64,000 nt of DNA from Noviluteimonas caseinilytica (GTDB taxonomy: Bacteria; Pseudomonadota; Gammaproteobacteria; Xanthomonadales; Xanthomonadaceae). This document shows positions 26,202-34,937 of the stretch, in pieces; the stretch's first letter is position 1; each line of letters starts with the position of its first letter. The translations under genes and the position numbers were made by a program. The notes under the pieces were generated by a model that saw only the letters and a program-made list of their open reading frames with translations, made no database searches and had not been told where the DNA came from. The stretch lies in the NCBI RefSeq assembly GCF_018406605.1, contig NZ_AP024545.1, forward strand, positions 2,852,001 to 2,916,000, written 5' to 3'.

Positions 26202-29200
26202 GCATCGCCGAGCTCAGCATCAAGCGGCCCGTCACCACGATCATGCTGTTCGTGTCGATGGTGGTGGTGGGCCTGATCGCGGCCGTGCGGCTGCCGCTGG
26301 AAGCGATGCCCGATGTCTCGGCGCCGTTCCTGTTCGTGCAGCTGCCGTACGCGGGCTCCACGCCGGAGGAAGTGGAGCGCACGATCCTGCGCCCCGTGGA
26401 AGAAACGCTTTCGACGATGACCGACGTCAAGAGCATGCAGGGCAACGCGACGTCCGAGCAGGGCAGCGTGTTCCTGATGTTCTCCGACTGGGATCGCGAC
26501 ATCGAGATCGCCGCGGCCGAAGCCCGCGAACGCATCGATGCGATCCGCGCCGACCTCCCCGACGACCTGCAGCGCTACTTCGTGTGGAAGTGGTCGACGA
26601 GCGACGAGCCGGCGATCGAACTGCGCCTGACCAGCAAGTCGCTCGACCTCACGAAGGAATACGACCGCATCGACCGCGTGTACAAGCGCCGGCTCGAACG
26701 CATTCCCGGCGTGGCGAAGGTGGAACTGGAAGGCGCGCCGCAGAACGAAGTCGAGATCGCGATCGACCAGGACCGCCTCAACGCGCACGGCCTGGCGCTT
26801 AACGACCTCGACACGCGCCTGCGCGCGGTCAACTTCTCCGTCTCGGCGGGCCAGATCGACAACGGCACGCAGCGCCTGCGCGTGCAGCCGATCGGCGAAC
26901 TCACCGACCTGCAACAGTTGCGCGACCTCGTGCTGGCGAAGGGCGTGCGCCTGTCCGACGTGGCCGACGTGCGCCTGAAGCCCGAGAAGATGCCGTACGG
27001 CCGTCGCCTCGACGGGCGCCCGGCGGTGGGCATCGACGTCTACAAGGAGCGCGACGCGAACCTCGTCGACGTCTCGCGCGGGGTCAAGGCGGAACTGGCG
27101 GAGATCGCGAAGGACGGCGGCGTGCCCGACGTCGACCTGCTGGTCCAGTGGGATGCGGGCGAAAGCGTCGTCGGTTCGTTGTTGAGCCTGGCCGAAGCTG
27201 GCGCGATCGGCCTGCTGCTGTCGATCGCGGTGCTGTACTTCTTCCTGCGCCACTGGCCGTCGACGATGATGGTGACGCTGGCGATCCCGATCTGCTTCAT
27301 CATGACGCTGGGCTTCATGTACTTCGTCGGCATCACGCTCAACGTGCTGACGATGATGGGCCTGCTGCTGGCGATCGGCATGCTGGTGGACAACGCGGTC
27401 GTGGTGGTGGAAAGCATCTACCAGGAACGCGAACGCCTGGGCGGCGATCCCAAGCTCGCCTCGATCATCGGCACGCGCCACGTCGCCATCGCGCTGTCGG
27501 CCGGCACCTTGTGCCACTGCATCGTGTTCGTGCCGAACCTGTTCGGCGAAAAGAACATGATCAGCATCTACATGGGCCAGATCGCGATCACGATCTGCGT
27601 CTCGCTGCTGGCCTCGTGGCTGGTGGCCGTGAGCCTGATCCCGATGCTGTCGGCGCGCATGAAGACGCCGCCGGCCGTGCGCAACGAGAAGGGCCTGATC
27701 TCGCGCCTGCAGCGCCGCTATGCCCGCATGCTGCGCTGGACGCTCGAGCATCGCGGCTGGAGCGTGCTGGGCATCCTGCTGATCGTGGTGATGAGCCTCG
27801 GCCCGATGGTCTGGACCAAGACGAACATGTTCGGCGGCGACGACATCGGCGAGATCGACATCTACTACCAGTGGAAGGGCGCCTACACGAAGGAGCAGAT
27901 GTCGGACGAGATCCTGAAGGTCGAGAAGTTCCTCGACGCGCATCGCCAGGATTACCACATCGAACAGGTGTTCTCGCGCTATCGCGAACAGGGCTGGGCG
28001 GGCACCAACATCAAGCTGTCCACCAAGGACGCGAAGGAAATCACGCGCGTCACCGAAGCGCTGCGCAAGGACCTGCCGAAGTCGGCGCGCGCCAACCTCG
28101 GCATCGGCGACCAGGGCGGCCCGGGCGGCGACAAGCAGGGCAAGGAAATCCAGGTGATGCTGGTCGGCGATTCCACGCAGACCCTGAACGACATCGCCGA
28201 GGAAGTCGTGCCGCTGCTCGCGCGCAACAAGCAGTTGCGCGACGTGCGCGTGGACAACGGCGACCGCAACAGCGAGCTCACCGTAACGGTGGACCGCGAT
28301 CGCGCGGCGGCGTTCGGCTTCAGCGCGAACGACGTGGCGACCTTCGTGGGCCTGGCCTTGCGTGGCGCGCCGCTGCGCGAGTTCCGTCGCGGCGACACCG
28401 AAGTGCCGGTGTGGGTGCGCTTCGCCGGCGCCGACAACTACGGCACCGAGGACCTCGCCAGCTTCACCGTGCGCACCGCCGACGGCCGCAGCGTCCCGCT
28501 GCTGTCGATGGTGAACGTGCAGGTGCGCGCGGCCGCGTCCACCATCGAGCGCACCAACCGCCAGACCACGCTCACGATCACCGCGGGCCTGCCCGACAAG
28601 GTGACGCAGCCGGATGCGCGCAAGGCGATCGAGACCACGCTGAAGACGGTGAACTTCCCGGCCGGCTACAACTTCTCGTTCGACCGCCCGGAGTTCATGA
28701 GCGACGACGCCGCGGTGAAGCAGATGATGTTCAACCTCGGCATCGCGCTGGTGATGATCTACATCGTGATGGCCGCGGTGTTCGAGTCGCTGCTGTTCCC
28801 CTCGGCGATCATGAGCGGCGTGCTGTTCTCGATCTTCGGCGTGTTCTGGCTGTTCTGGCTCACCGGCACCCAGTTCAACATCATGGCCTTCATCGGCATC
28901 CTGGTACTGATGGGCGTGGTGGTGAACAACGGCATCGTGATGGTCGAGCACATCAACAACCTGCGCAGGCGAGGGCTCTCACGCACGGACGCATTGGTGG
29001 AAGGCAGCAAGGAACGCCTGCGCCCGATCCTGATGACGATGGGCACGGCGATCCTGGCGATGGTGCCGATCGCGGTGGGCAACACGCAGATGGCGGGCGA
29101 TGGCCCGGCGTACTACCCGATGGCGCGCGCGATCGCCGGTGGCCTCGCGTTCTCCACGGTGGTCAGCCTGATGTTCCTGCCCACCATCTACGCGATGCTC

Positions 29201-29299
29201 GACGACCTGCGGCACGGCACCGTGCGCATGATCCAGCGCGCACGTGGCGACAAGGGCGGGGTGCCGGCGGCATCGGTCACCGCCATCCACGTCGACTGA
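26198..29299 (+). CDS. RND efflux permease B (relay residues altered)
   Basis: 1033 residues, GTG start overlapping the stop of permease A. It has the 12-helix RND layout and begins MSIAELSIKRPVTTIMLFVS. In TM4 the second relay Asp is Asn (GMLVDNAVVVVESI, about 398-399), and in TM10 the Lys is Asn (GVVVNNGIVMVEHI, about 909). The motif VDNAVVVVE with NNG/NNA occurs in one RND subgroup, so this is not decay. Two permeases after one adaptor recall MdtABC, where two different permeases form one trimer. Confidence 0.92.
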   Translation: MSIAELSIKRPVTTIMLFVSMVVVGLIAAVRLPLEAMPDVSAPFLFVQLPYAGSTPEEVERTILRPVEETLSTMTDVKSMQGNATSEQGSVFLMFSDWDRDIEIAAAEARERIDAIRADLPDDLQRYFVWKWSTSDEPAIELRLTSKSLDLTKEYDRIDRVYKRRLERIPGVAKVELEGAPQNEVEIAIDQDRLNAHGLALNDLDTRLRAVNFSVSAGQIDNGTQRLRVQPIGELTDLQQLRDLVLAKGVRLSDVADVRLKPEKMPYGRRLDGRPAVGIDVYKERDANLVDVSRGVKAELAEIAKDGGVPDVDLLVQWDAGESVVGSLLSLAEAGAIGLLLSIAVLYFFLRHWPSTMMVTLAIPICFIMTLGFMYFVGITLNVLTMMGLLLAIGMLVDNAVVVVESIYQERERLGGDPKLASIIGTRHVAIALSAGTLCHCIVFVPNLFGEKNMISIYMGQIAITICVSLLASWLVAVSLIPMLSARMKTPPAVRNEKGLISRLQRRYARMLRWTLEHRGWSVLGILLIVVMSLGPMVWTKTNMFGGDDIGEIDIYYQWKGAYTKEQMSDEILKVEKFLDAHRQDYHIEQVFSRYREQGWAGTNIKLSTKDAKEITRVTEALRKDLPKSARANLGIGDQGGPGGDKQGKEIQVMLVGDSTQTLNDIAEEVVPLLARNKQLRDVRVDNGDRNSELTVTVDRDRAAAFGFSANDVATFVGLALRGAPLREFRRGDTEVPVWVRFAGADNYGTEDLASFTVRTADGRSVPLLSMVNVQVRAAASTIERTNRQTTLTITAGLPDKVTQPDARKAIETTLKTVNFPAGYNFSFDRPEFMSDDAAVKQMMFNLGIALVMIYIVMAAVFESLLFPSAIMSGVLFSIFGVFWLFWLTGTQFNIMAFIGILVLMGVVVNNGIVMVEHINNLRRRGLSRTDALVEGSKERLRPILMTMGTAILAMVPIAVGNTQMAGDGPAYYPMARAIAGGLAFSTVVSLMFLPTIYAMLDDLRHGTVRMIQRARGDKGGVPAASVTAIHVD

Positions 29300-30526
29300 T
29301 CAGGCGAGCAGTTTCGCCAGCAGCTTGGCACCGCCCATCCACACACCGATGGCGGTGCCCAGGCTGGTGAGGAAGAAGTTGAGCAGCACGCGTGCCACGC
29401 GGTTGCGATACCACCCGCGCACGCTGCCGACGTCGTCGCGCAGCGCCATGAAGTCGGCGTAGGTGGGCTTGCGCACCCACGCCTCGACGATCGCGCTGAT
29501 CGTGCCGGACGCCAAGGCGGGATGCAGCGGCGTCACCGGCGAGGCGATGAACGCGGCGAGGATGCTGAGCGGATGGCCGCCGGCCGCCGCACAACCGATC
29601 GCACCGAGCGTGCCGGTCATCAGCACCCAATAGAGCATCAGTTCCGCGCCGACTTCGAAGCCGCCGCGGTAGAAGCCCCACGCGAACCCGCCGAGCACGA
29701 ACACCGACAGGAACACGGTGAACCACGGGAAGCTGGACTTCTCCTTCACCGATTCCAGTTCGTGGCGGATCGATTGCGGTGCCACCTGGTCGTCGCGCAG
29801 GTGGCGCGCCAGGCCTTGCAGGTGTCCGGCGCCGACCACCGCCAGCACGTTGCGCGCGCCGGAGGCGGCGGTCGCGCTTTCGCGCAGGCGCGCGGCCATG
29901 TAGCGGTCGCGTTCGGCGATCACGGTGTCGTACAGCGCGGGGCTGTCCTTCGCGAATTCACCGAAGCTCGATTCGAGCATGTCGCCTTGCTTGAGCTTTT
30001 CGATCTCGTCGTGGCCGACTTCCTCGTCGCCGAACAGCGAGGTGATCAGGCCACCGAAGATCTTCGCGCGGCCCCACCAGCCCAGGCGCTGCGAGGCGCG
30101 CTTGAAGGTCAGGCCGACGTCGCGGTCGATGAGGTGCACGGTGAGGTCGCGCGCCTTCGCATCGTTCACCGCGGCCTTGAGTTCGGCGCCCGGTTCGATG
30201 CCGAGTTGTTCGGCGAGGCGCCGCTGGTACGCAGCGAGGCCGAGGTTGGCGGCGAACAGCGCGGTCTTGCCTTCGCGCAGCACCTTCACCAGGTCGAGCT
30301 TCGCGAGCGCTTCGGGATCGGACAACGCGGCGAGGCGCTGCGGATCCAGTTCCACCGCGATCGTGTCGTACGTGCCGCCGGCGATCGCCGCGTGCACGGC
30401 GTCGACGCTCGCCTTCGAGACATGCGCGGTGCCGAGGAGGGCGTAGCGGACGCCGTCGCGTTCGACGATGGCGTGCGGCTGGTCGGCGAGGGAAGGATCA
30501 GCGGGCGAAACGATCGGGTCGGTCAT
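29300..30526 (-). CDS. TraB/PrgY-family membrane protein
   Basis: 408 residues from ATG 30526. The N-terminal domain has YALLGTAHVSKASVDAVHAA, DTIAVELDPQRLAAL and VVGAGHLQGLARHL, the TraB/TIKI-like GTAHVS and GxxH signatures. The C-terminal third has about four membrane helices (SSFPWFTVFLSVFVLGGFAW onward). PrgY and TraB of Enterococcus reduce secreted pheromone activity, and TIKI proteins are metal-dependent proteases. Whether this one is a protease is unknown. It ends one base from the convergent permease B stop. Confidence 0.85.
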   Translation of the reverse strand: MTDPIVSPADPSLADQPHAIVERDGVRYALLGTAHVSKASVDAVHAAIAGGTYDTIAVELDPQRLAALSDPEALAKLDLVKVLREGKTALFAANLGLAAYQRRLAEQLGIEPGAELKAAVNDAKARDLTVHLIDRDVGLTFKRASQRLGWWGRAKIFGGLITSLFGDEEVGHDEIEKLKQGDMLESSFGEFAKDSPALYDTVIAERDRYMAARLRESATAASGARNVLAVVGAGHLQGLARHLRDDQVAPQSIRHELESVKEKSSFPWFTVFLSVFVLGGFAWGFYRGGFEVGAELMLYWVLMTGTLGAIGCAAAGGHPLSILAAFIASPVTPLHPALASGTISAIVEAWVRKPTYADFMALRDDVGSVRGWYRNRVARVLLNFFLTSLGTAIGVWMGGAKLLAKLLA

Positions 30527-30608
30527 CGGGACTGCGTCTGGGGAAGGCGACCGCCGGGGCACCGGCGGCCGCGCAGCATAGACGTTCGCCCGCGCCGGGC
30601 GCACCCGT

Positions 30609-31535
30609 TCAAGCGAGGCCGAAGGGCAGATTCGGCGAAGACACCACGCGTTCGCCCACCGCTTCGCCGCGCAGGAAGCGCAGCGCCGCGGCGATGACGC
30701 CGGCGTCGCCCGCGATGCGGTTGTGGCCCAGGCCCTGCGTGCTGAGCAGGCGCGAGTCCGCCCAGTAGCGCGCGTAACGCTCGCCTTCGGCCCACGGCAC
30801 TTCCTGGTCTTCCACGTCGTGGACGATCAGCGCGGGGCGGCCGATGCGCGGCACCGTGTGGTGCGCCTGCAGGCTGTCGAAGGTGACGCCCACGCTCGCT
30901 TCGAAACCGGCGATGAGTCCACGCCACAGCCGCTGCGGCAGGCGCACCAGACGCGCGAAGCGGTAAGCGGCGTCTTCGGGATCGGCGGCGGGGGCGATCA
31001 GCACGATGCGTTCGGCCTGCAGGCCCTGCGCGAGCGCAACGCTGGCGGCGGCCCCCCCGAGCGAATGCGCGACCAACGCCGCCGCCGGCCCGAAGCGGCG
31101 TGCGACGGCGAGCAGCGTGCTGGCGAAATCCGGCAGCGTGGTGCGTTCGCCGGTGCTGCGCCCGTGCGCGGGCTGGTCGAACGCGACGACGGCGTAACCC
31201 GCCGCGCGCAACGCCGGCACCCACGCCAGGAAACGCGTGCCATGGCTCGACCAGCCGTGCGCGAACAACACGTAGGGCTGCGATGCCGGATCGCCCCACG
31301 CATACGTCGCGATGCGGTGGCCATCGAGGTCGAAGCTGTCGCAGGTCGCATCGCCCACCGGCGCCTGCAACGCCCGCGCGCGGCTGCTTTCGAACGGCGT
31401 GGAGAACAACGCGCCAGCGCGGCGCAACGTCGCGGCCGGATCGAACGCGCTCCCGACACGCATGACGGCGCGCATCCACAGCAGGGGAAGGGCGGATCGA
31501 ACGGTCGTGCTAATTCTGGAGGCGGCGATGGTCAT
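30609..31535 (-). CDS. alpha/beta hydrolase
   Basis: 308 residues from ATG 31535, which has GGAG nine bases upstream. Fold markers: LFAHGWSSHGTRFLAWVP (oxyanion HG), DQPAHGRSTG, nucleophile elbow ALVAHSLGGAAASVAL (AHSLGG), Asp in VHDVEDQEVPW and His in GLGHNRI. About 50 N-terminal residues precede the domain. It lies 19 bases downstream of the TetR gene on the same strand, so it is the probable target of that regulator. Esterase or lactonase substrate unknown. Confidence 0.87.
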   Translation of the reverse strand: MTIAASRISTTVRSALPLLWMRAVMRVGSAFDPAATLRRAGALFSTPFESSRARALQAPVGDATCDSFDLDGHRIATYAWGDPASQPYVLFAHGWSSHGTRFLAWVPALRAAGYAVVAFDQPAHGRSTGERTTLPDFASTLLAVARRFGPAAALVAHSLGGAAASVALAQGLQAERIVLIAPAADPEDAAYRFARLVRLPQRLWRGLIAGFEASVGVTFDSLQAHHTVPRIGRPALIVHDVEDQEVPWAEGERYARYWADSRLLSTQGLGHNRIAGDAGVIAAALRFLRGEAVGERVVSSPNLPFGLA

Positions 31536-31554
31536 GGGGGAACTCCGCGAAGGA

Positions 31555-32160
31555 TCAGCGTGGGGCGTGGTGGGCGATCCAGCGCTCGATCGCGCGGTCG
31601 CCGTGGTGTCGCGCCACGTCGTAGCCGAACAGGCCGGCTTCGTGGTGGGCGGCGAGGGGAATGGCGTAGAGCTCGAAGACGCATTGTTCGACGTCGTCGG
31701 CGGCGAGGTGGCCGCAATCGATCGCCTGCTGCACGGCGCGATGAAGTTCGGCGCGCCAGCGCGTTTCGTTGTGCAGCACCTGGTCGCGCAACACGCCGGG
31801 CCGGTCGTCGTATTCCATGACGGAGCCGACCAGCACGCAGCCACCGCGCTGCGTGCCGCGCACCCATTCGAACCAGTTGCGCATGATGGCGCGCACGCGC
31901 GGCAGGCCACGCGGTTGCGCCAGCGCGGGGATGAGCACGGCGTTGCCGAAGCGCAGCGCGGCTTCTTCCAGGACGGCGAGCTGCAGGTCTTCGCGCGAAC
32001 CGAAGTGCGCGAACACGCCGCTCTTCGACATGCCGACCGCGGTGGCCAGCGGGCCGATCGACAGGCCTTCCACGCCGGAGGCGCGGGCGATGTCGTAGGC
32101 GCGGGCCACGATGGATTCGCGGGTGGCGGCGCCTTTCGACGTGGCGGTCAGGGTGGTCAT
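31555..32160 (-). CDS. TetR-family transcriptional regulator
   Basis: 201 residues from ATG 32160. N-terminal helix-turn-helix: SIVARAYDIARASGVEGLSI, then TAVGMSKSGVFAHFGSRED. The C-terminal half is a helical ligand/dimer domain of the TetR_C_6 kind. It is followed after 19 bases by the alpha/beta hydrolase, an arrangement typical of a repressor controlling itself and a catabolic enzyme. A -10-like TATTGT lies eight bases before the ATG, and two copies of a GACCGTTYGT motif just upstream are the candidate operator. A GTG at 32178 is a less likely start. Confidence 0.9.
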   Translation of the reverse strand: MTTLTATSKGAATRESIVARAYDIARASGVEGLSIGPLATAVGMSKSGVFAHFGSREDLQLAVLEEAALRFGNAVLIPALAQPRGLPRVRAIMRNWFEWVRGTQRGGCVLVGSVMEYDDRPGVLRDQVLHNETRWRAELHRAVQQAIDCGHLAADDVEQCVFELYAIPLAAHHEAGLFGYDVARHHGDRAIERWIAHHAPR

Positions 32161-32168
32161 GGCGGCGG

Positions 32169-32206
32169 ACAATAGCACGACCGTTCGTATCTGGAAGACC
32201 GTTTGT
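32169..32206 (-). promoter_or_regulatory. candidate TetR promoter and operator (direct repeats)
   Basis: On the plus strand GACCGTTCGT (32179-32188) and GACCGTTTGT (32197-32206) are near-identical and 18 bases apart. The first lies in ACGACCGTTCGT, which has inverted ACGA/TCGT ends. On the minus strand TATTGT at 32174-32169 is a -10 candidate, so the repeats cover the spacer and -35 region, as expected for autorepression. Confidence 0.5.
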
Positions 32207-32223
32207 CGGCCCCGCCGAAAAAA

Positions 32224-33111
32224 CTAGTCGCGATACCGCTTCAGCAGGTCGCCGTAAGCGTCGATCCGGCGATCCCGCAGGAACGGCCAGATGCGGCGGA
32301 CGTGTTCGCTGCGGGCCATGTCGACTTCGGCCATCAGGATTTCGGGCTCGCCCTTGGCCTCGGCCAGGAATTCACCCTGCGGCCCCAGCACGTGGCTCGA
32401 GCCCCAGAACTGGATGCCCGACGTGCCGAGCGGCGAGGCTTCATGACCGACGCGATTGCAGCTCAGCACCGGCAGCCCGTTGGCGACGGCGTGGCCGCGG
32501 TGGCTGAGGATCCACGCGTTGCGCTGGCGATCCTTCTCGGCCTGGTCGTCGTCCGGATCCCAGCCGATCGCGGTGGGATACAGCAGCAGTTCCGCGCCGG
32601 CGAGCGCCATCAGGCGCGCGCCTTCGGGATACCACTGGTCCCAGCACACCATCAGGCCGAGGCGGCCGACCGACGTGTCGATCGGTTCGAAGCCGAGGTC
32701 GCCGGGCGTGAAGTAGAACTTTTCGTAGAAGCCCGGATCGTCCGGGATGTGCATCTTGCGGTACTTGCCGGCGGTGCTGCCGTCGGCGTCGAAGACGACC
32801 GCGGTGTTGTGGTACAGGCCCGCCGCGCGCTTTTCGAACAGCGAGCTCACCAGCACGACGCGGTGTTGTTTCGCGAGCGCGGCCAGGCGTTCGGTGCTGG
32901 GGCCCGGGATTTTTTCGGCGAGGTCGAATTCGCTGACGTCTTCGTGCTGGCAGAAGTACGGGCCGTTGTGCAGTTCCTGCAACAGCACGAGCTTCGCGCC
33001 GCGCCTGGCGGCTTCCGCGACGCGCGCTTCGATGACCGCGAGGTTCTCTTCCGCGCCGCCGTGGTTGCGTTCCTGGATCAGCGCGACGGGCAGGGTCTTC
33101 TTCGCGGTCAT
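32224..33111 (-). CDS. aguB: N-carbamoylputrescine amidase
   Basis: 295 residues. Nitrilase-superfamily triad: Glu46 (LVLLQELHNGPYFC), Lys119 (GKYRKMHIPDD), Cys156 (LGLMVCWDQWYPEGARLMAL). LHNGPYFCQHED and the FYEKFYFTPGDLGF loop are typical of AguB. It hydrolyses N-carbamoylputrescine to putrescine, CO2 and ammonia in the cytoplasm, the last step of the agmatine route. It starts within the aguA stop (ATGA overlap at 33108-33111), so it is translationally coupled to aguA. Confidence 0.95.
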   Translation of the reverse strand: MTAKKTLPVALIQERNHGGAEENLAVIEARVAEAARRGAKLVLLQELHNGPYFCQHEDVSEFDLAEKIPGPSTERLAALAKQHRVVLVSSLFEKRAAGLYHNTAVVFDADGSTAGKYRKMHIPDDPGFYEKFYFTPGDLGFEPIDTSVGRLGLMVCWDQWYPEGARLMALAGAELLLYPTAIGWDPDDDQAEKDRQRNAWILSHRGHAVANGLPVLSCNRVGHEASPLGTSGIQFWGSSHVLGPQGEFLAEAKGEPEILMAEVDMARSEHVRRIWPFLRDRRIDAYGDLLKRYRD

Positions 33112-34157
33112 CGGATCAATCCTTGCGGCAATTGCATGGTGATGCAGTGCAGGCTGCCGTTCTGCCAGATCAGCGAACGGCACGGCACCTGCACGATCTC
33201 GCGGCCCGGGAAGGCCTGCGCCATGACGGCGGCCGCGGCATCGTCGGCGGTATCGCCGTACGCCGGCATGAGCACCGCGCCATCCACGATCAGGAAGTTC
33301 GCATACGAGGCGGCGAGGCGACGGCCTTCGTCGACGATGGGCTTGGCCCACGGCAGCGGATACAGGCGATACGGTTCTTCGTCGCGCGTGCGCAATGCGG
33401 CGATGTCTTCGGCCATCGCGCGGAGCTCGATGAAGTGTGAATCGGATTCGTCGTCGCAGGCCTGGAACACGATCGCGTCGTCCGGCGCGAAGCGCGCCAG
33501 CGTGTCGATATGAGCGTCGGTGTCGTCGCCTTCGAGATACCCGTGGTCGAGCCACAGCACGCGATCCTGCACGAGCCAGTCGCGCAGTCGCTTGTCGAGC
33601 TGCGTGCGCGACAGGTCCGGATGGCGTTCGTGCAGGCACGTCCACGTGGTGAGCAGCGTGCCGGCGCCGTCGGTTTCGATCGCGCCGCCTTCCAGCGCGA
33701 AGTCGATCGATTCGCGCGTGGCATCGGTGAACACGCCGGCGTCGACGAGGTGTTCGATCAGTTGGTCGTCGCGACTCGCTTCGAATTTGCCGCCCCAGCC
33801 GGTGAATCGGAAATCGAGCAGCTTGAAGCCGTTCGGCGTGCGCAGGGTGATCGGGCCGGAATCGCGCAGCCACGTGTCGTCGTAGTCGACTTCGACGAAA
33901 CGCACGCGCGACAGGTCGACGCGCGAGGAACGCAGGCGCGCTTCGGCATACGTCTGCAGGTCGGCGTCGGCCACGCAGACCACCACGTTCGTGCGGGGCA
34001 CGAGCGCGGCGACGAGCGCGATGTAGGTTTCTTCGACGTCGCCCAGGCGCGCGGCCCAGTCGGTGTCGGCGTGCGGCCAGGCGATGAGGACCGCGGACTG
34101 GGGTTCCCATTCCGCGGGGAACCGCTCCTGGTCGGAGCGGAGGAGGGCTTCGGGCAT
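33108..34157 (-). CDS. aguA: agmatine deiminase
   Basis: 349 residues. FPAEWEPQSAVLIAWPHADT at the start, then DDTWLRDSGPITL, LEGGAIETDGAGTLLTT and catalytic Cys338 in NGSLHCITMQLPQGL, all signatures of the porphyromonas-type peptidyl-arginine deiminase/agmatine deiminase family. It converts agmatine to N-carbamoylputrescine plus ammonia. It lies directly upstream of aguB, so agmatine is converted to putrescine here; the arginine decarboxylase is not in the window. The ATG at 34157 shares one base with the stop of the upstream small gene (TGATG). Confidence 0.95.
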   Translation of the reverse strand: MPEALLRSDQERFPAEWEPQSAVLIAWPHADTDWAARLGDVEETYIALVAALVPRTNVVVCVADADLQTYAEARLRSSRVDLSRVRFVEVDYDDTWLRDSGPITLRTPNGFKLLDFRFTGWGGKFEASRDDQLIEHLVDAGVFTDATRESIDFALEGGAIETDGAGTLLTTWTCLHERHPDLSRTQLDKRLRDWLVQDRVLWLDHGYLEGDDTDAHIDTLARFAPDDAIVFQACDDESDSHFIELRAMAEDIAALRTRDEEPYRLYPLPWAKPIVDEGRRLAASYANFLIVDGAVLMPAYGDTADDAAAAVMAQAFPGREIVQVPCRSLIWQNGSLHCITMQLPQGLIR

Positions 34158-34519
34158 CAGCGGATCGCGGGTTTCGGGCCTACTTCGTTGGCGTCGGCCT
34201 TGTTGGCCACCGCATCGATGACGCGGCTCTTTTCGAAGTAGACGGTGAAGGTGGGGTAGGTCCAGCGGTTGATGGTCGGCCACTGGCGCTTCTGGCCGCC
34301 GCGCGGGTCGAGCTGGTCGGCCGGCTTGCCGTACTTCGCTTCGACCTGCTGCATCGTCATGCCGCGCGCCGGCATGGCCGCGCTGTTTTCCTGCTGCACG
34401 CGCTCGACGAGGAGCGTGTCGCCCTCGGTCACGACGGCCTGCGGGGTCGCTTCCTGCGCGAAGGCGGCGCCGGCGAAGGCGAGGGCGAACAACATCGGCA
34501 CCACGGTACGCATGTTCAT
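34157..34519 (-). CDS. small secreted protein, possibly BamE/SmpA-like
   Basis: 120 residues from ATG 34519 (GGGAG nine to thirteen bases upstream). Signal peptide MNMRTVVPMLFALAFAGAAF with cleavage before QEA. The mature part reads RGMTMQQVEAKYGKPADQLD, then INRWTYPTFTVYFEKSRVID. The helix GMTMQQVEAKYG and a Y-P-x-F-x-V-Y-F strand are reminiscent of the SmpA/BamE fold, but no lipobox is present. It is the first gene of the aguAB transcript by overlap, although its role in polyamine metabolism is not obvious. Confidence 0.65.
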   Translation of the reverse strand: MNMRTVVPMLFALAFAGAAFAQEATPQAVVTEGDTLLVERVQQENSAAMPARGMTMQQVEAKYGKPADQLDPRGGQKRQWPTINRWTYPTFTVYFEKSRVIDAVANKADANEVGPKPAIR

Positions 34520-34624
34520 CGCGAGCACTCCCCTTGTGAATGGGGCGGATTGTAAGCACAAGGATGCAGGGGACGGGATTACGCCCCCGTCACGGTTCCG
34601 GGCATCACTGGCCGCGGAAACGAG

Positions 34625-34646
34625 AAAGCCGCCTTGCGGCGGCTTT
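34625..34646. terminator. hairpin terminator downstream of rpmJ
   Basis: A perfect 9-bp stem AAAGCCGCC/GGCGGCTTT with a TTGC loop. On the minus strand it is followed by TTTCTCGTTT, a moderate U-run. It ends the rpmJ transcript and insulates the small-protein/agu operon downstream. Confidence 0.8.
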
Positions 34647-34670
34647 CGTTTGATCGCAAGGAACTGCGTA

Positions 34671-34796
34671 TCAGCGCTGGCGCGCCTTGAAACGCGGGTT
34701 GGACTTGCAGATCACGAAGACCTTGCCACGACGGCGGACCACCTTGCAGTCGCGGTGACGGGCCTTCGCGGACTTCAGGGAGGACAGGACCTTCAT
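34671..34796 (-). CDS. rpmJ: 50S ribosomal protein L36, type B
   Basis: 41 residues: MKVLSSLKSAKARHRDCKVV and then RRRGKVFVICKSNPRFKARQ plus R. This is the long L36 form (like E. coli YkgO), with only two Cys instead of the four zinc ligands of the 38-residue form, and it closely matches what I recall of Xanthomonas L36. Zinc-independent paralogues are often used when zinc is scarce, but in this family type B appears to be the main L36. Its start has AGGTTCGTC upstream with no strong ribosome site. Confidence 0.95.
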   Translation of the reverse strand: MKVLSSLKSAKARHRDCKVVRRRGKVFVICKSNPRFKARQR

Positions 34797-34923
34797 GACG
34801 AACCTCGGCAACGAATCGGATGGATGGAATGCGCGCCGCAGGGTGCGACGGGCAGGGCGGTAACGCGAAGCCGCGCATTCTGCCGGCTTTTCTTCGCCCG
34901 CTCAAGTGGTTGCGGCACGCAGT

Positions 34924-34929
34924 TACAAT
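34924..34929 (+). promoter_or_regulatory. -10 hexamer TACAAT of cmk
   Basis: TACAAT ends eight bases before the cmk ATG at 34938. No -35 at standard spacing; predicted leader is nearly zero. Confidence 0.45.
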
Positions 34930-34937
34930 CCCGCCCC

